From NCBI GenBank assembly GCA_031308135.1, contig JAHLJT010000631.1:210536731-210600730 (forward strand): a stretch of 64,000 nt of DNA, in the 5' to 3' direction. The position numbers and the translations under genes are program-made. Source of the stretch: Acheta domesticus. Lineage: Eukaryota > Arthropoda > Insecta > Orthoptera > Gryllidae. Below the pieces are notes generated by a model that was not told the DNA's origin, searched no databases, and saw only the letters and a list, made by a program, of their open reading frames with translations. Within the stretch, counting starts at the first letter, position 1. Every line of letters begins with the position of its first letter. Below are positions 22,065 through 34,324 of the stretch, one piece after another.

Positions 22065-22795
22065 ACTCAAAGAATTTATACAAACGACATACAGAAGACA
22101 ACGCCGCATACCGATTCTGAGTAGCTTAATTTCTTTTTTCTTCTCCCTTTCTACGCAAGGGCTTCAAAATGCAGCATCTCTTAAGAGTTTTTTTTAGAAC
22201 TGTCCATTAAATTTCTGCAGTTCTTAATACGGAGAATACTATTTGCGTGAGCAACATGGAAATGTTAATGCAAAGTTATATCCCTGAGTTTTCTAAACGA
22301 TGAACGATGTATGATGAATACATACGAAGAGCCCTCGACCACCAGCATATGCTAGAATGTTTGTAATTGAGTTATTAAAGCTCTTAAGGACCCCGGTTGA
22401 GTGTACACCTTCCGGAGGACAACAACGCGCTATGTCGTGCGCAGAAGATAAAGAGAGCCAGAGATTAGAAGAAAGGCGTCAACAAACACCAAGCGCAGAG
22501 AAATTAGGCCCTCACCCTCTCCCGCCAAGCCAAGCGGAAGAACCAGACGTTTAGGCAGTCAAGACGAAACGGCTGAGAAGGGGAATTTGTGATGAAGGGA
22601 CAAAAGAAGAAAATATAAGTTGTGAAGTTCGACGAGGGGTTGGAAACATGTGACGATATTGTTTCTTTGTTGTCAAAAAGGGCAACAAATAACCTGTTGC
22701 ACGACGAAGATTCAATAGTGGTAAAAATCAAGAATATGAAAAAGTTTATTAATTAAAGCAACGCAACTGTAAGAACCCGTCTTCACCACTGAAGA
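22065..22795. other. Non-coding stretch, nothing recognised
   Basis: Mixed composition. Part of the A/G-rich 3' portion may belong to the 5' region of the retrotransposon that follows. Confidence 0.35.
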
Positions 22796-22796
22796 C

Positions 22797-22799
22797 GTA

Positions 22800-22831
<32 letters not shown>
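22797..22831. repeat. (AAAG)n microsatellite
   Basis: About 8 AAAG units ending GACAGG. It sits at the apparent 5' side of the decayed retrotransposon. Confidence 0.95.
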
Positions 22832-22839
22832 CAGGCAGA

Positions 22840-24895
22840 AAACGAAATAAATAAATTATTGAACCGATGCAGAGCAGAATTGATTCAATGGTTATTTCGA
22901 ATTAATCGTATGTGGGTGTAGTTAGATCAACTCTACCAAAAGTTGAAGATGTCACAAAAACAACTAGAAAAGTAGAGGAGAAAGCATTTTAGTAGTACAT
23001 GCAGCAACTGAAGATGCAGTAGAAGCTGTTAGAGAGGAAATGGAATCTTCTCTCGTTGAAGAAAAAATAAAAAGGTTTTAACAAAAGTCATTTTACCTAG
23101 AAATATAAATGAGGTTAAGATAATAAATGATACAACTTTAATCGTACCCCTCATGATGAAGAAGGTAAAGAAACGAAAGTATTATTCAACATGGGAAGAG
23201 ACAATGAAAAAAGAGCTATATCGGAGTTGGATACTTAGGATATCCCCTCGAATTTGGAAACATTGTTTCTCAACTGGGAGGACAGACCGACATGGCATCT
23301 CATCCATGCTTTACTTGTGGCTGCGATGCGTTGTCTGAACTGTGTTCAGTTTGGGCAACTAGAAGTGCGTTTCTGTTCATTGTGCTGGTGAGCATGAACT
23401 AGAATTCACAGCCGACGTATCATCAAGTGTGTTGGTTGTGTGAGACCTAATACGAAGAATACAGAACAAAGCATTTAGTAAAAAGTATCTAGAACGAAAG
23501 TATACCACTGAAATAGAAATTGCAAGAACCGACTAAGGCCTACAAAGACATGGAAATAAATGATGAAAGAGCCACTGCGACAATGGCCGACATGGAAGTA
23601 TCTACAATTCCAAAGACGCTCCGGATATTATACTCGTGCAAGAACATTATACCGCGAATATTATTATATACAACGAAGGGGTAATGGCATACACTGCTAT
23701 GACGACGGCGCAGGCAAGAATGTCTGGAGGAAACCATGCAGCAATGTTTATAAATAAACCGACCATTCGGATTTTTGAATTAACGCAATTTATGACATGA
23801 GTTAGTCGTGTGAAGAATGTCAATCTTGGCGGAAATGTATTTGCCGCCGCGCGTTCGTTTGGCTCATTCTGAACACAGGACATAGAAACTGATCGTTTAG
23901 AGAGGCTAGTTATCAGTGATGAGATCCCAGCCAGGTAATCGGAATGAATGCTAACGCTGCCTTATCGGTGGTTTAGTATTAAGCAAGGTTCTCGTTGAGA
24001 GTATGTCGGAGACCTCTTTACCCAAAATGGATTGCACGGGTTAAATAAATATTTAGAAATAAAAACATTCAGTACAACTTTGAAAGTTGGCACCACATTA
24101 TGAGAAATTGCTCAAACATTGATGTCACTGTAGATCAAATGAAGGATAGATACGAGATTGAACGGTCAAAAATGATATCATTAATTGTCATAATACTATA
24201 TTTTGCGGATGTGCTTAATGAATTAGAACATGAGATAGTAATTAACTGGTATCAAGTTAGGAAGGCACATAGGATGAATTTTCCAAACAACTATCAAAGA
24301 ATATGCAGCGCATTTATGTCTTCCTGATGAAATTCCATCGATTGAAGACCTGGTCGAGTGTGATACAAACTGTATTATAAGACAACTAACAATTCCGCAT
24401 AGGCCAATTAAACGTAGTGAAGTGACATCTTAGTGGAATGCGGAGTTGTCCAGAATGGGATGGATAGCCATACACCTTAAAATACGCTTCCAAAGGCTAA
24501 AAAGGGAGAAGAGATGTCGAAGTCGACAAACAGAGGATTGCTTTGTATAGGCAACAATATTTAAGAATAAACTAAGTTGATAAAGGACACAAAAAGGGAA
24601 CTCATGAGAAAACTATGTGATCCGGACTTTCTTTAAAGGGACCCTGTGAGTATTCTTTACAAGATAGCAGCCGAGGAAAACAAAATATTTTATCTTCACG
24701 CTGGGGGTTGACACGAGCGTCAAAACCTCACAGCTATCGCATATTAAAAACGTGTGCAAATCCAAGTTTTTTTCCAGAAACACAAGAAGAAAGAATTCCT
24801 CAACAGCCTATTACAGTTCGCAGTAATGGAATTAGAAAAGGAATAACTTTCACCCTATCACAGTATCTTTTCGGCCAAACTTTCAAGAAACTCTA
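22840..24895 (+). pseudogene. Decayed non-LTR retrotransposon: Gag-like ORF1 plus ORF2 endonuclease region
   Basis: The plus strand carries conserved fragments in shifting frames. At about 23307-23390 CFTCG, RCLNCVQFGQLEVRFCSLC and GEHE give zinc knuckles of non-LTR Gag proteins. At about 23560-23770 MADMEV, ILVQEHY and SGGNHAAMFINKPTIRIF fit the start of the apurinic-type endonuclease (a QEP-like motif and the ..AA.f.N block). At about 23935-24080 NANA, FSIKQGSR, EYVGDLFTQNGL and LNKYLEIKTFSTTL fit the central endonuclease. At about 24433-24450 WNAELSRM and at 24600-24680 RKLCDPD and ILYKIAAEEN fit the linker before the reverse transcriptase, ending with FFPETQEE near 24775. There are many stops and frameshifts. 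The catalytic RT core is absent, so the copy is 3'-truncated. The R1/LOA/I group is favoured, but the clade is not certain. Confidence 0.8.
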
Positions 24896-24899
24896 AATC

Positions 24900-26145
24900 C
24901 AACAGAACAACAGCCAGCTCTATTGATCACTTGTTGGGAGCATGTAACAGAGGAGCGGGGGAGATCGCATGAAGGGGGTGCGCGCTCCAGAAACCGAGGA
25001 GAACGAACAAAAAGCTATTGCTGCGCGAGTGAAGTAGTTAAAAAACTATAATCAACTATAAACGAATAATTTTAAATATGCAATCGGTATTGAGACAAAA
25101 ATGAAACAAAATTCCTAGAACGTTCGAAAGATATTGTTCCCAGGAAGACGGAAAAGTTCCCGGTCCTCCGGGACTCGTATATCGGAAGGAAAAAGTGGAA
25201 ACAAGTACAAAGCGCGTAGGAGAATAAAATGGCAGAACACGACGAGAGAGTCGAACGAACTTTCAGGGCCCTCCTGCGGGCGCGAAACACGGCGTTCGAA
25301 AGCGCTGGGCCGAGTGCACGAGAAGGTGGGGTAACTGCCACAATGATGTGTTGGTTAAGGTGGTATATTCGTGCCAGCTGCTAGTCAAACACCCAACCAT
25401 TTATTACATCAATAGATTTTTAAAAATTGCATGTAAACATGAGCATTCAAATAATTATTTGTAAATAGTTAAAAGGGCAGTACTTAATAGTTGCTCTAGA
25501 AAAAACAATGTTTTATCATTAAAGTTAGTCTCTCGCTTGATTTTTCGTACGTTTGCAATGCCTAATGTAGATTAGATTGACTTCGGCACCTGTACTTTTC
25601 TTTGTTCCTTTGTTGAATATTAGTCCATTGTTTACATTGAAAGTGAATTATAATGTAATTATAAGATAATTACATTATCTTATAATTTGAAAGTGAAATA
25701 GTTTGTCTAGACACTAGTGGCCCAGTTATGCGTTTAATAATACAAGATGCTTATGATGAGAATCAATAGCACAATGATAAAGGGTTTAGAGAGATTAAGG
25801 TTCACAAAACTGGAACTTTTTTTTACATTGACAAATTTTCCGACTGAATGATTCCGGCTGTATGGTTCGTACTGGGAACTCGCTTTAGACAGGTTTGGAC
25901 GGGAGGCAGTTTTTATGCGAATTGCGCGGACCAGGTCAGGACAGAACGGACACTTCGGACAGTTTCGGAGTCGGTTGCTTCGGCTTCATTATGTTAAATA
26001 AAGAAGCAATCGCACTCTGCTGATTTTTAATAGCGGAAGAGGAAAATGAGACAAGGAGTCGACGTCCAGATCCTGGGTTCATAATATAAATAGAAATAAA
26101 ATGACAAAGGGAAATTTTCACGTTTTACATCACGACCTGCTTAAA
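24900..26145. other. AT-rich non-coding stretch
   Basis: It contains one short palindromic cluster (separate entry) and otherwise nothing recognised. Frames of 61-89 codons at 25072-25341 and 25936-26121 lack motifs. Confidence 0.4.
25640..25700. repeat. Nested palindromes flanked by a direct repeat
   Basis: ATAATGTAATTAT, AAG, ATAATTACATTAT is a perfect 13-bp-arm palindrome at about 25651-25679. It overlaps a second palindrome, AAGATAATTACATTATCTT. The direct repeat TTGAAAGTGAA lies on both sides (about 25637 and 25687). Confidence 0.85.
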
Positions 26146-26149
26146 AATG

Positions 26150-26520
26150 AAACTAGTGGTGCTCAAACAGCACACATTTTCTCGTCTTATTTCTAACTTT
26201 TTTAACTTTCGAAAATTTAGAGTTGAATGAAAATGAGACTGGCACCATTCAGCGTCCTTTACGCTGTAAGAGGACTAACATCAATCAAAAAGGCAAAGGT
26301 TTTGTCGTCAATCGATTTGTGGTATAAAGGATCTTCAAAGCATGAATTCTGACTATGCAATGTTTTTGAATAAGTAATTTAATATATACTCATATAGGAA
26401 ACAGATTTATCCACTTTTTCGTTGTCAGGACCCGGCAATTAGAGTTTATTTGTCGAAAAATCACCGTTTTCCGGCGCACAATCACAATATTTTCTTACGA
26501 CGTAAGCAGGGAAAGTAAAA
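26150..26520 (+). repeat. AT-rich repeat family D, internally shortened copy
   Basis: Its 5' part (GTGGTGCTCAAACAGCACAC, CGAAAATTTAGAGTT) matches 57885-57960, and its 3' part (CAGGACCCGGCAATTAGAG, TGTCGAAAAATCACCGTTTT) matches 58680-58740. About 500 bp present in the 58-kb copy are missing between them. Confidence 0.65.
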
Positions 26521-26524
26521 TTAT

Positions 26525-27075
26525 TGAAGGACATTAGGATTTATCGTAAGTTAATGATCTGTTGGTTATTTTGAAAAAATATACAAATATATTGGCCAAT
26601 AGTAAATTTTGAGAGAGAGAATCAAAATTGCATTAATTTACTTGAAACTTAAGGAAATAATTGACTCAATGTTACGCATAGATACGAGATAGTTTTGCTA
26701 ACCAACTGTTACACCCCCGAGATGTTAATACATTAAATAAAATTTAATATCGTATTCTAGACCATGGAATAATTCTAGATCAACATAAATAAATTGTACA
26801 TATTTATATTCGCGCTACAAGATTCGCATAATCTCACAAATGAAAAGCGGAAAGGCCGTCCCATCCTAATGCACGTGCCGATGACGTCATCGGTTTGGAC
26901 AGAACGGCACGTCGCGATGTGTAGATCTTAGGTGCCAGTCCCGACCACGAGTGCCTAGAGCGCGCATCCTCACCAGAAACAATGCAATCGACTTCTAAAA
27001 AGTCCCGTCGGCGTGTTCCGTTCCTGCCGTACCGACCCAGTGCGCGCTAGGTTTAATTTGTTGAACTATGTTCTC
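26525..27075. other. AT-rich non-coding stretch, nothing recognised
   Basis: I see no motif or shared repeat. A short CG-containing segment at 26855-26930 includes GATGACGTCATCGG, a palindromic CRE-like site. Confidence 0.4.
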
Positions 27076-27084
27076 GCAACACAA

Positions 27085-27325
27085 ATGCAGAACATCCCTT
27101 GCCCGGAGATGGGCGCGGGAGCACCGTCGGGTTGGGTGGGGGTGGAGTGAGGTGGGGAGGGGTGGGGGAGATGGCGCGACGCGCGTAGACGCCCGACACG
27201 CGAGCGCATCGCACGGAACAGGTAGCAAGGAGGGGCCCCGGAGCCGAGCGGCGTCCCGCATTTGTGCATCAGGGTCAAGGACAAGCGACGCCACTCCGCA
27301 CTTGGCGCCAACGCTCCAAGATGGA
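27085..27325. other. CpG/GC-rich island 9
   Basis: G-rich on the plus strand (GGTGGGGAGGGGTGGGGGAG), then CpG-rich. Frames of 108-114 codons occur on both strands without motifs. Confidence 0.6.
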
Positions 27326-27764
27326 AGCATTTCACGCAATGGGCAAACATATGTTGTCCTTTATCAAGGATGTGTGCTGCTAACAACAAAATGAATTGTA
27401 TTAACCACAATTTACTAAACCACTACTACAACCACCACCAACACAATCACCACCAATGTAATACTGCGGTTTCTCAAGACCTCTACTGTCAAATTTTCCC
27501 CCGTCCCCTCTGCTTCTTGGAAATCACGTATTCGGTTTCAAGGATAAGCGGATGTTGCATCGGCACGATATGCAAGTATATATTAGAGAGTTAATTATCA
27601 GAATAAATAAGCGAATTACACGTTTTAACGCACGCAACTCAACGACATCTTGAAGTATACATCTAACATTCCTACTAGCAACCGACTCTCCTGTAAATAT
27701 GCAGGAAGAAGTGTTGAGAAACATTATAGGATTCATAGAGGGAAACCGTACACTGCCGGCCGAG

Positions 27765-28070
27765 ACGCATGCGACGTCGGCGGCAGCGGCAGCGGTGGCG
27801 GCGGGGTCGCGGGGGCGGGGCGGGGCGGGGCGCCGCGTTGCCAGGGCGCTGGCTGCCGAGCAGCCAGCCGGTCGATAGCTCTGGTCCTCGCAGCCGCCGC
27901 CGCCGCCGCAGCCGCTGCTGCCGCCGCCGCCGCCAGCGGCAGCAGGGGAAGCACGGGCGGGCGCCGCGCCGCGCCGCCAGCTGATGCGGGATGCGAGCGG
28001 GGGCGGCGGCCTCCCCTGCGCGCGGCGGGCGGCCGCGACATGGCTTCGCCCGCGGGCCAGGCCGGGCGGG
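27765..28070. other. CpG-rich island 10 with GCC/GGC trinucleotide runs
   Basis: One of the densest islands. GGGGCGGGGCGGGGCGG occurs at about 27815-27835 and an imperfect CCGCCG run at 27893-27945. The poly-Ala, poly-Gly and poly-Arg frames of 102-214 codons on both strands come from these repeats. Confidence 0.8.
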
Positions 28071-28425
28071 AACAGACATTCTACCAAGTCCGAAACTGTA
28101 GCAAAGCGTGCAGCATCACTGGAAGTCATTGTAGAAATTGAAACGTCAAATTTCGTTCCCAGTGACATCCGATAAAAATCAAAAAATCAAAAAAAATTCA
28201 ATTTCTACTTCGTTCCAGTCAGCATTCTAATGAAATGTGTTAAAGAGTGATCGCTGATGATTTTAGTAATTAAAAAGGGACGAAACGTGATATATACTAA
28301 TTTTAAAACCTCTTTGACAAAACGAAGCGATCTTTGTTCATACGAACAAGAGAATTATGATAGCGGATCATTTGGATCGTGCAATCTACACGTACGAGTA
28401 GTGAACCAGAAGATACACGTAGAGA

Positions 28426-28614
28426 TGACTTATTAAGGTTGCGTCGATTCGATATTTGAATTTGAATCCATTGAAGTCGATGTTTTCAAATCATCAATAT
28501 TTTTAAAGAAACAACAATGTATTTAACATCGATGTATTGAAGCCGCTGTTTTTAACATCTATGTGTTCGAACTCGAGGTTTCACCTTGCCTCGATATTTT
28601 ATTTTTGTATTAAA

Positions 28615-28672
<58 letters not shown>

Positions 28673-29088
28673 CTAAAATAATTTTCACATACCCATAATT
28701 TGTTCATTCTTCAGACCGAAGTCACGAAGAGTGAAAAATAAGTCCGTCGAATTTTGTTAACAAGTATGGTATATCATTTTTGCATTAGACAATAAGATAA
28801 GAAATGTTTGTTAACTGATCTGCCAATGTGTTAATCTCAACTATAAATTAACAAACACGATCACCTTGACATGAAATCGACCCCCGCCCCTGCATGTTAA
28901 CATTGAGGTAATTTGTTAGAGGTTATTTGAGAGAACATATGCTGGAGGTTACTGAACGTTTTACATAGATGTTTAAAAATACCGATGGTTTTGGGACGAT
29001 ATATTTTGAACATAGATTTTTAAAATTTCAACATCGATGTTTGAGAACATCAATGTTGTGTTGCCGATGTCGCATCCCTATTACTTAT
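28426..29088. mobile_element. hAT-type MITE (647 bp) with 8-bp target duplication
   Basis: The element spans 28434-29080. Its left end is TAAGGTTGCGTCGATTCGAT; its right end is ...ATGTCGCATCCCTA, whose reverse complement, TAGGGATGCGACAT, pairs with the left end. Flanking 8-mers TGACTTAT (28426-28433) and TTACTTAT (29081-29088) differ at one position. Subterminal sequence is rich in ATCGATGT/ACATCGAT motifs on both sides, and an (AAT)n array sits inside. There is no coding capacity, so this is a non-autonomous element. Confidence 0.85.
28616..28672. repeat. (AAT)n microsatellite inside the MITE
   Basis: About 18 uninterrupted TAA/AAT units. Confidence 0.97.
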
Positions 29089-29214
29089 TTGGAAATCTCT
29101 TATTTTCTGAAATCGGATATGAAAAACTGACTCCTTTTCCATTCTTTGATTTTCAGAGTCTCTCGAGATTAGAACTTCAATATTGTCGAGGTGAGGAGCA
29201 TCAGGTGAGAAGCC

Positions 29215-29335
29215 CTGGCCCAGGCAGCCCGTGGGGGGCGGGGCGGGGCGGGGCGAGGGGACGCAAAGGCCGCCGCCTGACCTTTACGCGCTTCCGCTCC
29301 GCAGGCCCGCAACGGCAGGCGAACCCGCAGCCTCT
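29215..29335. other. CpG-rich island 11
   Basis: It starts with GGGGGGCGGGGCGGGGCGGG and continues CpG-rich. No credible gene. Confidence 0.65.
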
Positions 29336-29449
29336 AATCACATAATCGACGCTCTACAGGTTGGCCTATTTGCGGGATGGCCTTTGACTCCCCACACTAC
29401 ACCCCTAATTACACCGAAACGCAGTAATCAACTGCTACATTGATTCGCG

Positions 29450-30900
29450 CAGAAACCCATTAAAAACTTATCAAAAACTAGGGTGACGGATAAGCACGCC
29501 TCAAAGCGTCAACAACAATTCAGAAATGGTTCTGTTTTTGGCAGAATTTTAAATAAAATTGCACTCTCTATTAAGAAAGTTTCCGATAAACAACCATGAA
29601 AGAACATAATGTTTACATTTTTTGCTGTTGTTGACCTAAAGAACTAATATCACTTTCATACAAACATTTTCTTAAAGAGCTTTCACTTTCACGATCAGAT
29701 TTGTAGGTAATGGAAAGGAGAAGAAAAGTTTATAGATACAGAATAATATTTATCAGTAATATAGCGGTACTAAACTTTCAAAACACCTTTCTATTTATGT
29801 ATCAAGTATCACACAGAAATAAAATACGATAAAAATACATGTGCTTCAAAAATATTTCCAATAAATGTTAAATAGGTACAAGTATTGCCATAAGGCTACT
29901 GTAAAGTGTACGAGGAAGAATCAGTGTTCAATGTTTGTTTTTGTTGTTTTTTTTCAAATCTATTAATAAAAACAACTTCCACTGCTATGAAACTAATGAC
30001 AATCACGTTTTTTAAGATCACTTTCTTGTGACCATTAACGCAATGCGTTGTTGCTAAAACCATTAGCTTCTGTCACCGGCTTTTTTTCCCCATTCTTCAT
30101 AACTACTAAATCTCAACCGACACAATCCTGCCTGCAACTCTTCCCAGTCCTTCTTCCTTGATCTTAGAAATGTTTCCTTGGATATTATAAGTAAAATTTG
30201 GTTGTCTTAGCGTGTACGATACATTTAATTTCTTTTAATCCTTCAGCCGATTTCTTGGCGTAAAATATTGTAATATTCAACCAAGTTAAGAAGAAAAATG
30301 TCTACAGGCCCATTTTCACCGGTCTACGAACTACATTTTTTCTAACACAAAATTTTATTGGAAGATCTTATAGGAAATTCTATGTAGACTTCAAAAACGA
30401 AAACCATTTTTCTCAATAACTTTCGGAGGCGTGTAAAAGAATGATTGCCGCAAAAATTATGCGGGCCCTCAGTCCCGCAGTGCCCGTTTCCTCCTTGCCC
30501 TTGCAGCAACGGAACATCTCTTTCCCTTCCCCTGGTGCTGTTTGCGGAGTGCGCGAGGCGGTAATGGCACCATATTTTTGGTGGCGGAAAGCGCCGTCGG
30601 AACGGCCTATCTGGGCTCCCCTTATTTGGCCGTGATAAGGTGGGCGACGCGCTAGAATGCATCATAAAGAGGAAGAATCCCACCCCTTTGCAAGAGGAGA
30701 ATGCAATTCGAAGCTGATTCACGCTCTAAATCTCAATCTCTAAAGCATGATCTTTAAAGCACATGTAGTATGTAAGGAAGCTGAATAAAAAAGGCAATAG
30801 CCTATTGCGCGCTCCATGAAACATAATGTGCAAGGAGAGCTATTAAGCCGTAATGTTCCTTCAACATATCTATCGAAGGACAGTCAATGCAACGAAATCA
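29450..30900. other. Mostly AT-rich stretch; one mixed-GC segment with a 126-codon frame
   Basis: The minus-strand frame at 30342-30722 has no recognised domain. Elsewhere I see nothing. Confidence 0.4.
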
Positions 30901-30907
30901 TAATACA

Positions 30908-30935
30908 GAAGAAGAAGAAGAAGAAGAAGAAGAAA
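30908..30935. repeat. (GAA)n microsatellite
   Basis: About 9 GAA units. Confidence 0.93.
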
Positions 30936-31066
30936 ATGAACACTTAATAAGAAATATGTGAAAATTGTGATTTTCCAGCTTGTCTAATAATATGGCAAGG
31001 TAGTGACTTTATTCTTATTTTTCCCCATCTGGAAAACAATAATCGAAAGTATAAATATCAAATTAT

Positions 31067-31290
31067 GTCGGCCCCATGGTGACATCGCTAAGGCAGTAGT
31101 GCGGTAGTGATCTCGGACCGTGGGGTCGTGGGGTCGCAGGTTCTAGTCCCGCCTCGGGCATGGTTGTATGTATTCGTCCTTTCACCCCTATCATCACACC
31201 ATATCGTTTCATCATCATAACATAACGTTAAATCCAATTGTGGTCGCTAATGACCTAGTAGTTGACGCGACCTTAAAATAACAAAAAAAA
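31067..31290 (+). mobile_element. tRNA-derived SINE, best-preserved copy
   Basis: The head starts GTCGGCCCCATGGTGACATC. A B-box, GCAGGTTCTAGTCCCGCC, is at about 31137-31153, followed by TCGGGCATGGTTGTATG and an ATCATCA-rich body, and it ends in an A-rich tail (TTAAAATAACAAAAAAAAT). A duplicated GTGGGGTCGTGGGGTCG lies just before the B-box. Confidence 0.8.
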
Positions 31291-31540
31291 TATTAATTTA
31301 TAAATAAATTGAATATACATTATAAATATTAGAAACAACAGAGAGACTGAACTGGGAATTTCTGTAATTTGAAATGGCAAAAAATGCTAACCCGTAATGA
31401 CGGCTATTTCGCTCATTGACATTATGGTTAGATAAAGCTGTGTGAATGACGATAAATTCGCCAGAGGGCGGCAGCTGAGGTAAAGTTATTTTCCGAGTGT
31501 AAGGTGTCGTATGTGATCGAAAGAAGTATTTTGACGTTAC

Positions 31541-31588
31541 GCAGATTCAAATTTGTTACACAGATTCTAATTTGTTACACAGATTAAG
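31541..31588. repeat. Short direct tandem repeat (about 21 bp x 2.3)
   Basis: CAGATTCAAATTTGTTACA is followed immediately by CAGATTCTAATTTGTTACA and CAGATT. Confidence 0.9.
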
Positions 31589-32054
31589 CAATACAAGCAA
31601 GATTCAAAATTGTTTTTTGTAAACAGCGAAGACATGATGTTCGTCGCTCCAACTTGGAAATCCGTCATGAATAGTCAACCCAAGTATGGTCAGATTTGGT
31701 TTGGTGGAGGCGCGAAAATAGATATTTAAGACAACGTCAGCAATTGTTTGTATGTTTATTACACGTTAGCAATTATTCTCGCTGAAGTTTGAAGTGTCCT
31801 TCGAAGATTTTCCTATTCGGACTTAATGCGACCATTTCTAATGATGCGAAACATTAAGCGGTTAATTCGGGAATTACCCTCATTCGGACATGAGTCAGAA
31901 CATTTTTATTCTTTAACACTTGCTGAGCCTATAAACTAAAATATAATGGCTTTCTTGTGGAATGTTAGGAATATTTTCTCTACGCCACACACAAAACGTA
32001 TGATACAATGTATACATATACTACGGTCTTAGACACCCTACACCATGTCACATG

Positions 32055-32530
32055 GGAAACCGAAATCGACCGACTGAGGTGTCTCACGGCATTAACTGCT
32101 GTCACTGCAATGCCTTTGACCGGGAGGTCCACATGGTGGCAGGGTTTTCGACACTCCCTAGACTGCTAAAGATCGAGTACATCCGCTGTCTGGAAGAGAA
32201 TTCAAGCGGCCAGTTGCTTTGATCGGTAGTTTCCCGTGGCTTCCACGATTAATACCATGTGAATGACGGAGTAGCTAACAAACCGGCCACGAACCATGTG
32301 CGATCTTTCCTTTCCCTTTCTTGACCTATCTTTACCTCTAACATACACTTACTCTGACATGCACTACACTACCAGACATCGGGAGCTTAGAGCTTGTCCA
32401 GTCCGGGGCCTTTCTGGTGAGAAATACCTGTACGGGGAAAACCGCGCAAGTCGACGTGTAGGTTAACACCGGATCTCACCATTCCGCGGGGGGAGAACAC
32501 TCCCTCCCGTGAGACAAGCATGCACTACAC
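32055..32530 (+). mobile_element. SINE-like family A, copy 2 (near full length)
   Basis: The block order matches copy 1 at 13105: GTCACTGCAATGCCTTTGAC, GGTGGCAGGGTTTTCGACAC, GATCGGTAGTTTCCCGTGG, TCGGGAGCTTAGAGCTTGTC, GGAAAACCGCGCAAG and TCTCACCATTCCGCGGG. It differs from copy 1 by many substitutions, so the insertions are old. Confidence 0.75.
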
Positions 32531-32539
32531 TTACGAAAC

Positions 32540-33570
32540 TAATGAATACAGGAGTTGACGCTCCTGGAAACACGAGTAGTCAACCAAACAATAGAGAAAT
32601 CGGCGAGTATTTTTAGAGCACGTGCAAGTAAGAAAATACTACGATAACCAGACAAGAAAGTGGTCTTGCTGCAGTTTTGAACAGAGCCTGAGGCGGCAGT
32701 AGGCGCAGCCCCTCAGGGACTGGGTCATCTAAGCGGGGCTCTAAAGACTATAATTAAAGCTCAGCACTCGTTGCGCCGTTACAAGGCTCAGTGCGTATTT
32801 CGGGGCGCAGCTCCGAACTCAGGTGCTCCGCCGACCTTTACGCGTAAACATCGTTAGTAATTTTCGACTTCCAAGTGCCCTCACAATAATACTCATTACC
32901 GAACATTCTTATCATGAATTATTTACCACATTTAGTGTTATTTTGAACACAGAACTATGCAACAAATCTACTTTTGGAAATATCACATACAATGTTTATT
33001 TTATCAGTGTTTTTAATTTCAAATACCTTCTTCTCACTCACTATCTCAAAAAAAAAAACGTGTCTAAAAACGTAATAACAGTAGTTACGCAAGACAAAAC
33101 TGTATGCACTCGATATCATGACCAAGTTTTCCATCCTCGCAGTAGCTGACCGCCAGCACAATGTTATTAAATCAAACAAATCAAAAACAGATTTACATAC
33201 GACAAATATTTAATCCAATTTGCTGACCCCCCCCCATAAATCTTACAGAATTTGAACAAACAATACAAAAAACAACAAATTTATCTGACAAATAATAAAC
33301 ACTAATGAGGAACATGTTGTGCTTCCCTTATTTCTACGTATATAAAGAATTAATGTATTATCTGAATGTATCCCTTGTTCCATCGATGATTGAATTGTAC
33401 TCCCTGTTAGTTATTTACTTTTGTAAGTTTTGTAATCTGAGTTGATTTAAATGAAAACAATCCCTGTAAAGCAATTATGCTGGCCTGAGGGGGAAAAAAA
33501 ATTAAAAAATCAAACATGGAAACATTTTTCATCGAAACTAGGCCTCCTGGAAATGGCTCCAATAAAAACT
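32540..33570. other. Non-coding stretch, nothing recognised
   Basis: The 108-codon frame at 32823-33149 is AT-rich with no domain. Poly-A (33048-33058) and poly-C (33227-33234) runs are present. Confidence 0.45.
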
Positions 33571-33574
33571 ACGG

Positions 33575-33840
33575 CCGTGCAGAAGCGCGCCTGGAGCGAC
33601 CGGCTAACCGGAAGCCGTCGACCACGCTCCCGTCCCCTCCCGCTGCGCGAGTCGCCGCGCGCCAGAGCGCCGGGCAGAGCGCAGCGGCTGCGCCCGCTCG
33701 CGCCTGCGCGCGCCCGCGCTTTCTAAGCGCGGAGACGTTTCACGCTCGGCCGCGCGCAGCACTCGCTCAAAAAGGCCGCCGCCCGCGGCTGCTTTCGCTG
33801 CATCTGCAACCGCGCCGCCGCCGACGACGCGCCGTTTACA
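33575..33840. other. CpG-rich island 12
   Basis: CpG-dense (CGCGCCCGCGC, GCGCCGCCGCCGACGACGCG). Frames of 91-161 codons have no motif. Confidence 0.65.
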
Positions 33841-34324
33841 AGCGAGAACGTCACCAACGCGTCAGGAACCGAACCGCCACTTTCCATATCGTGCTGCTCA
33901 AACGCCACGTTCATGCGTACCAGCGTTCCCGAATAGTTTCGATGAAACCGTTCGCATCCATGCAAGAAATTAAAACAATAAACGGGCGTGGAATGACGTG
34001 ACACACACACACACTGTACAGCGCATCCATATCACACGTACGGTGGAGCTTTCATTGTTCGCAAGGAGCCTGACACTGATGATAAGCACGTTATTTAAGC
34101 GTAATCGACCTATGTCCTTAGTTCCATCACTAGGACATTCTGTTGCATTATACTTCTAGCGAAAGTTTGGTTTCAGCCGGAAATCCTTGTTAATTGATCG
34201 AATACAAACTTTGGGCAACATTATAATTGTATGGAGCCGTGACGCAAAAATGAAAATAACAATAGATTTGTTTCAATACCATATGAGATACTTTTAAAAA
34301 CAAACACCATAGGAATAAAAACAA

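Noticed and set aside
27524..28168. 214-codon minus-strand frame (and 163-codon plus-strand frame)
   Set aside because: Runs through GCC/GGC repeats in a CpG island; poly-Ala/Gly/Arg composition, open on both strands, no domain.
31067..31160. Possible intact tRNA gene on the plus strand
   Set aside because: Internal duplication before the B-box and no cloverleaf; it is the head of a SINE.
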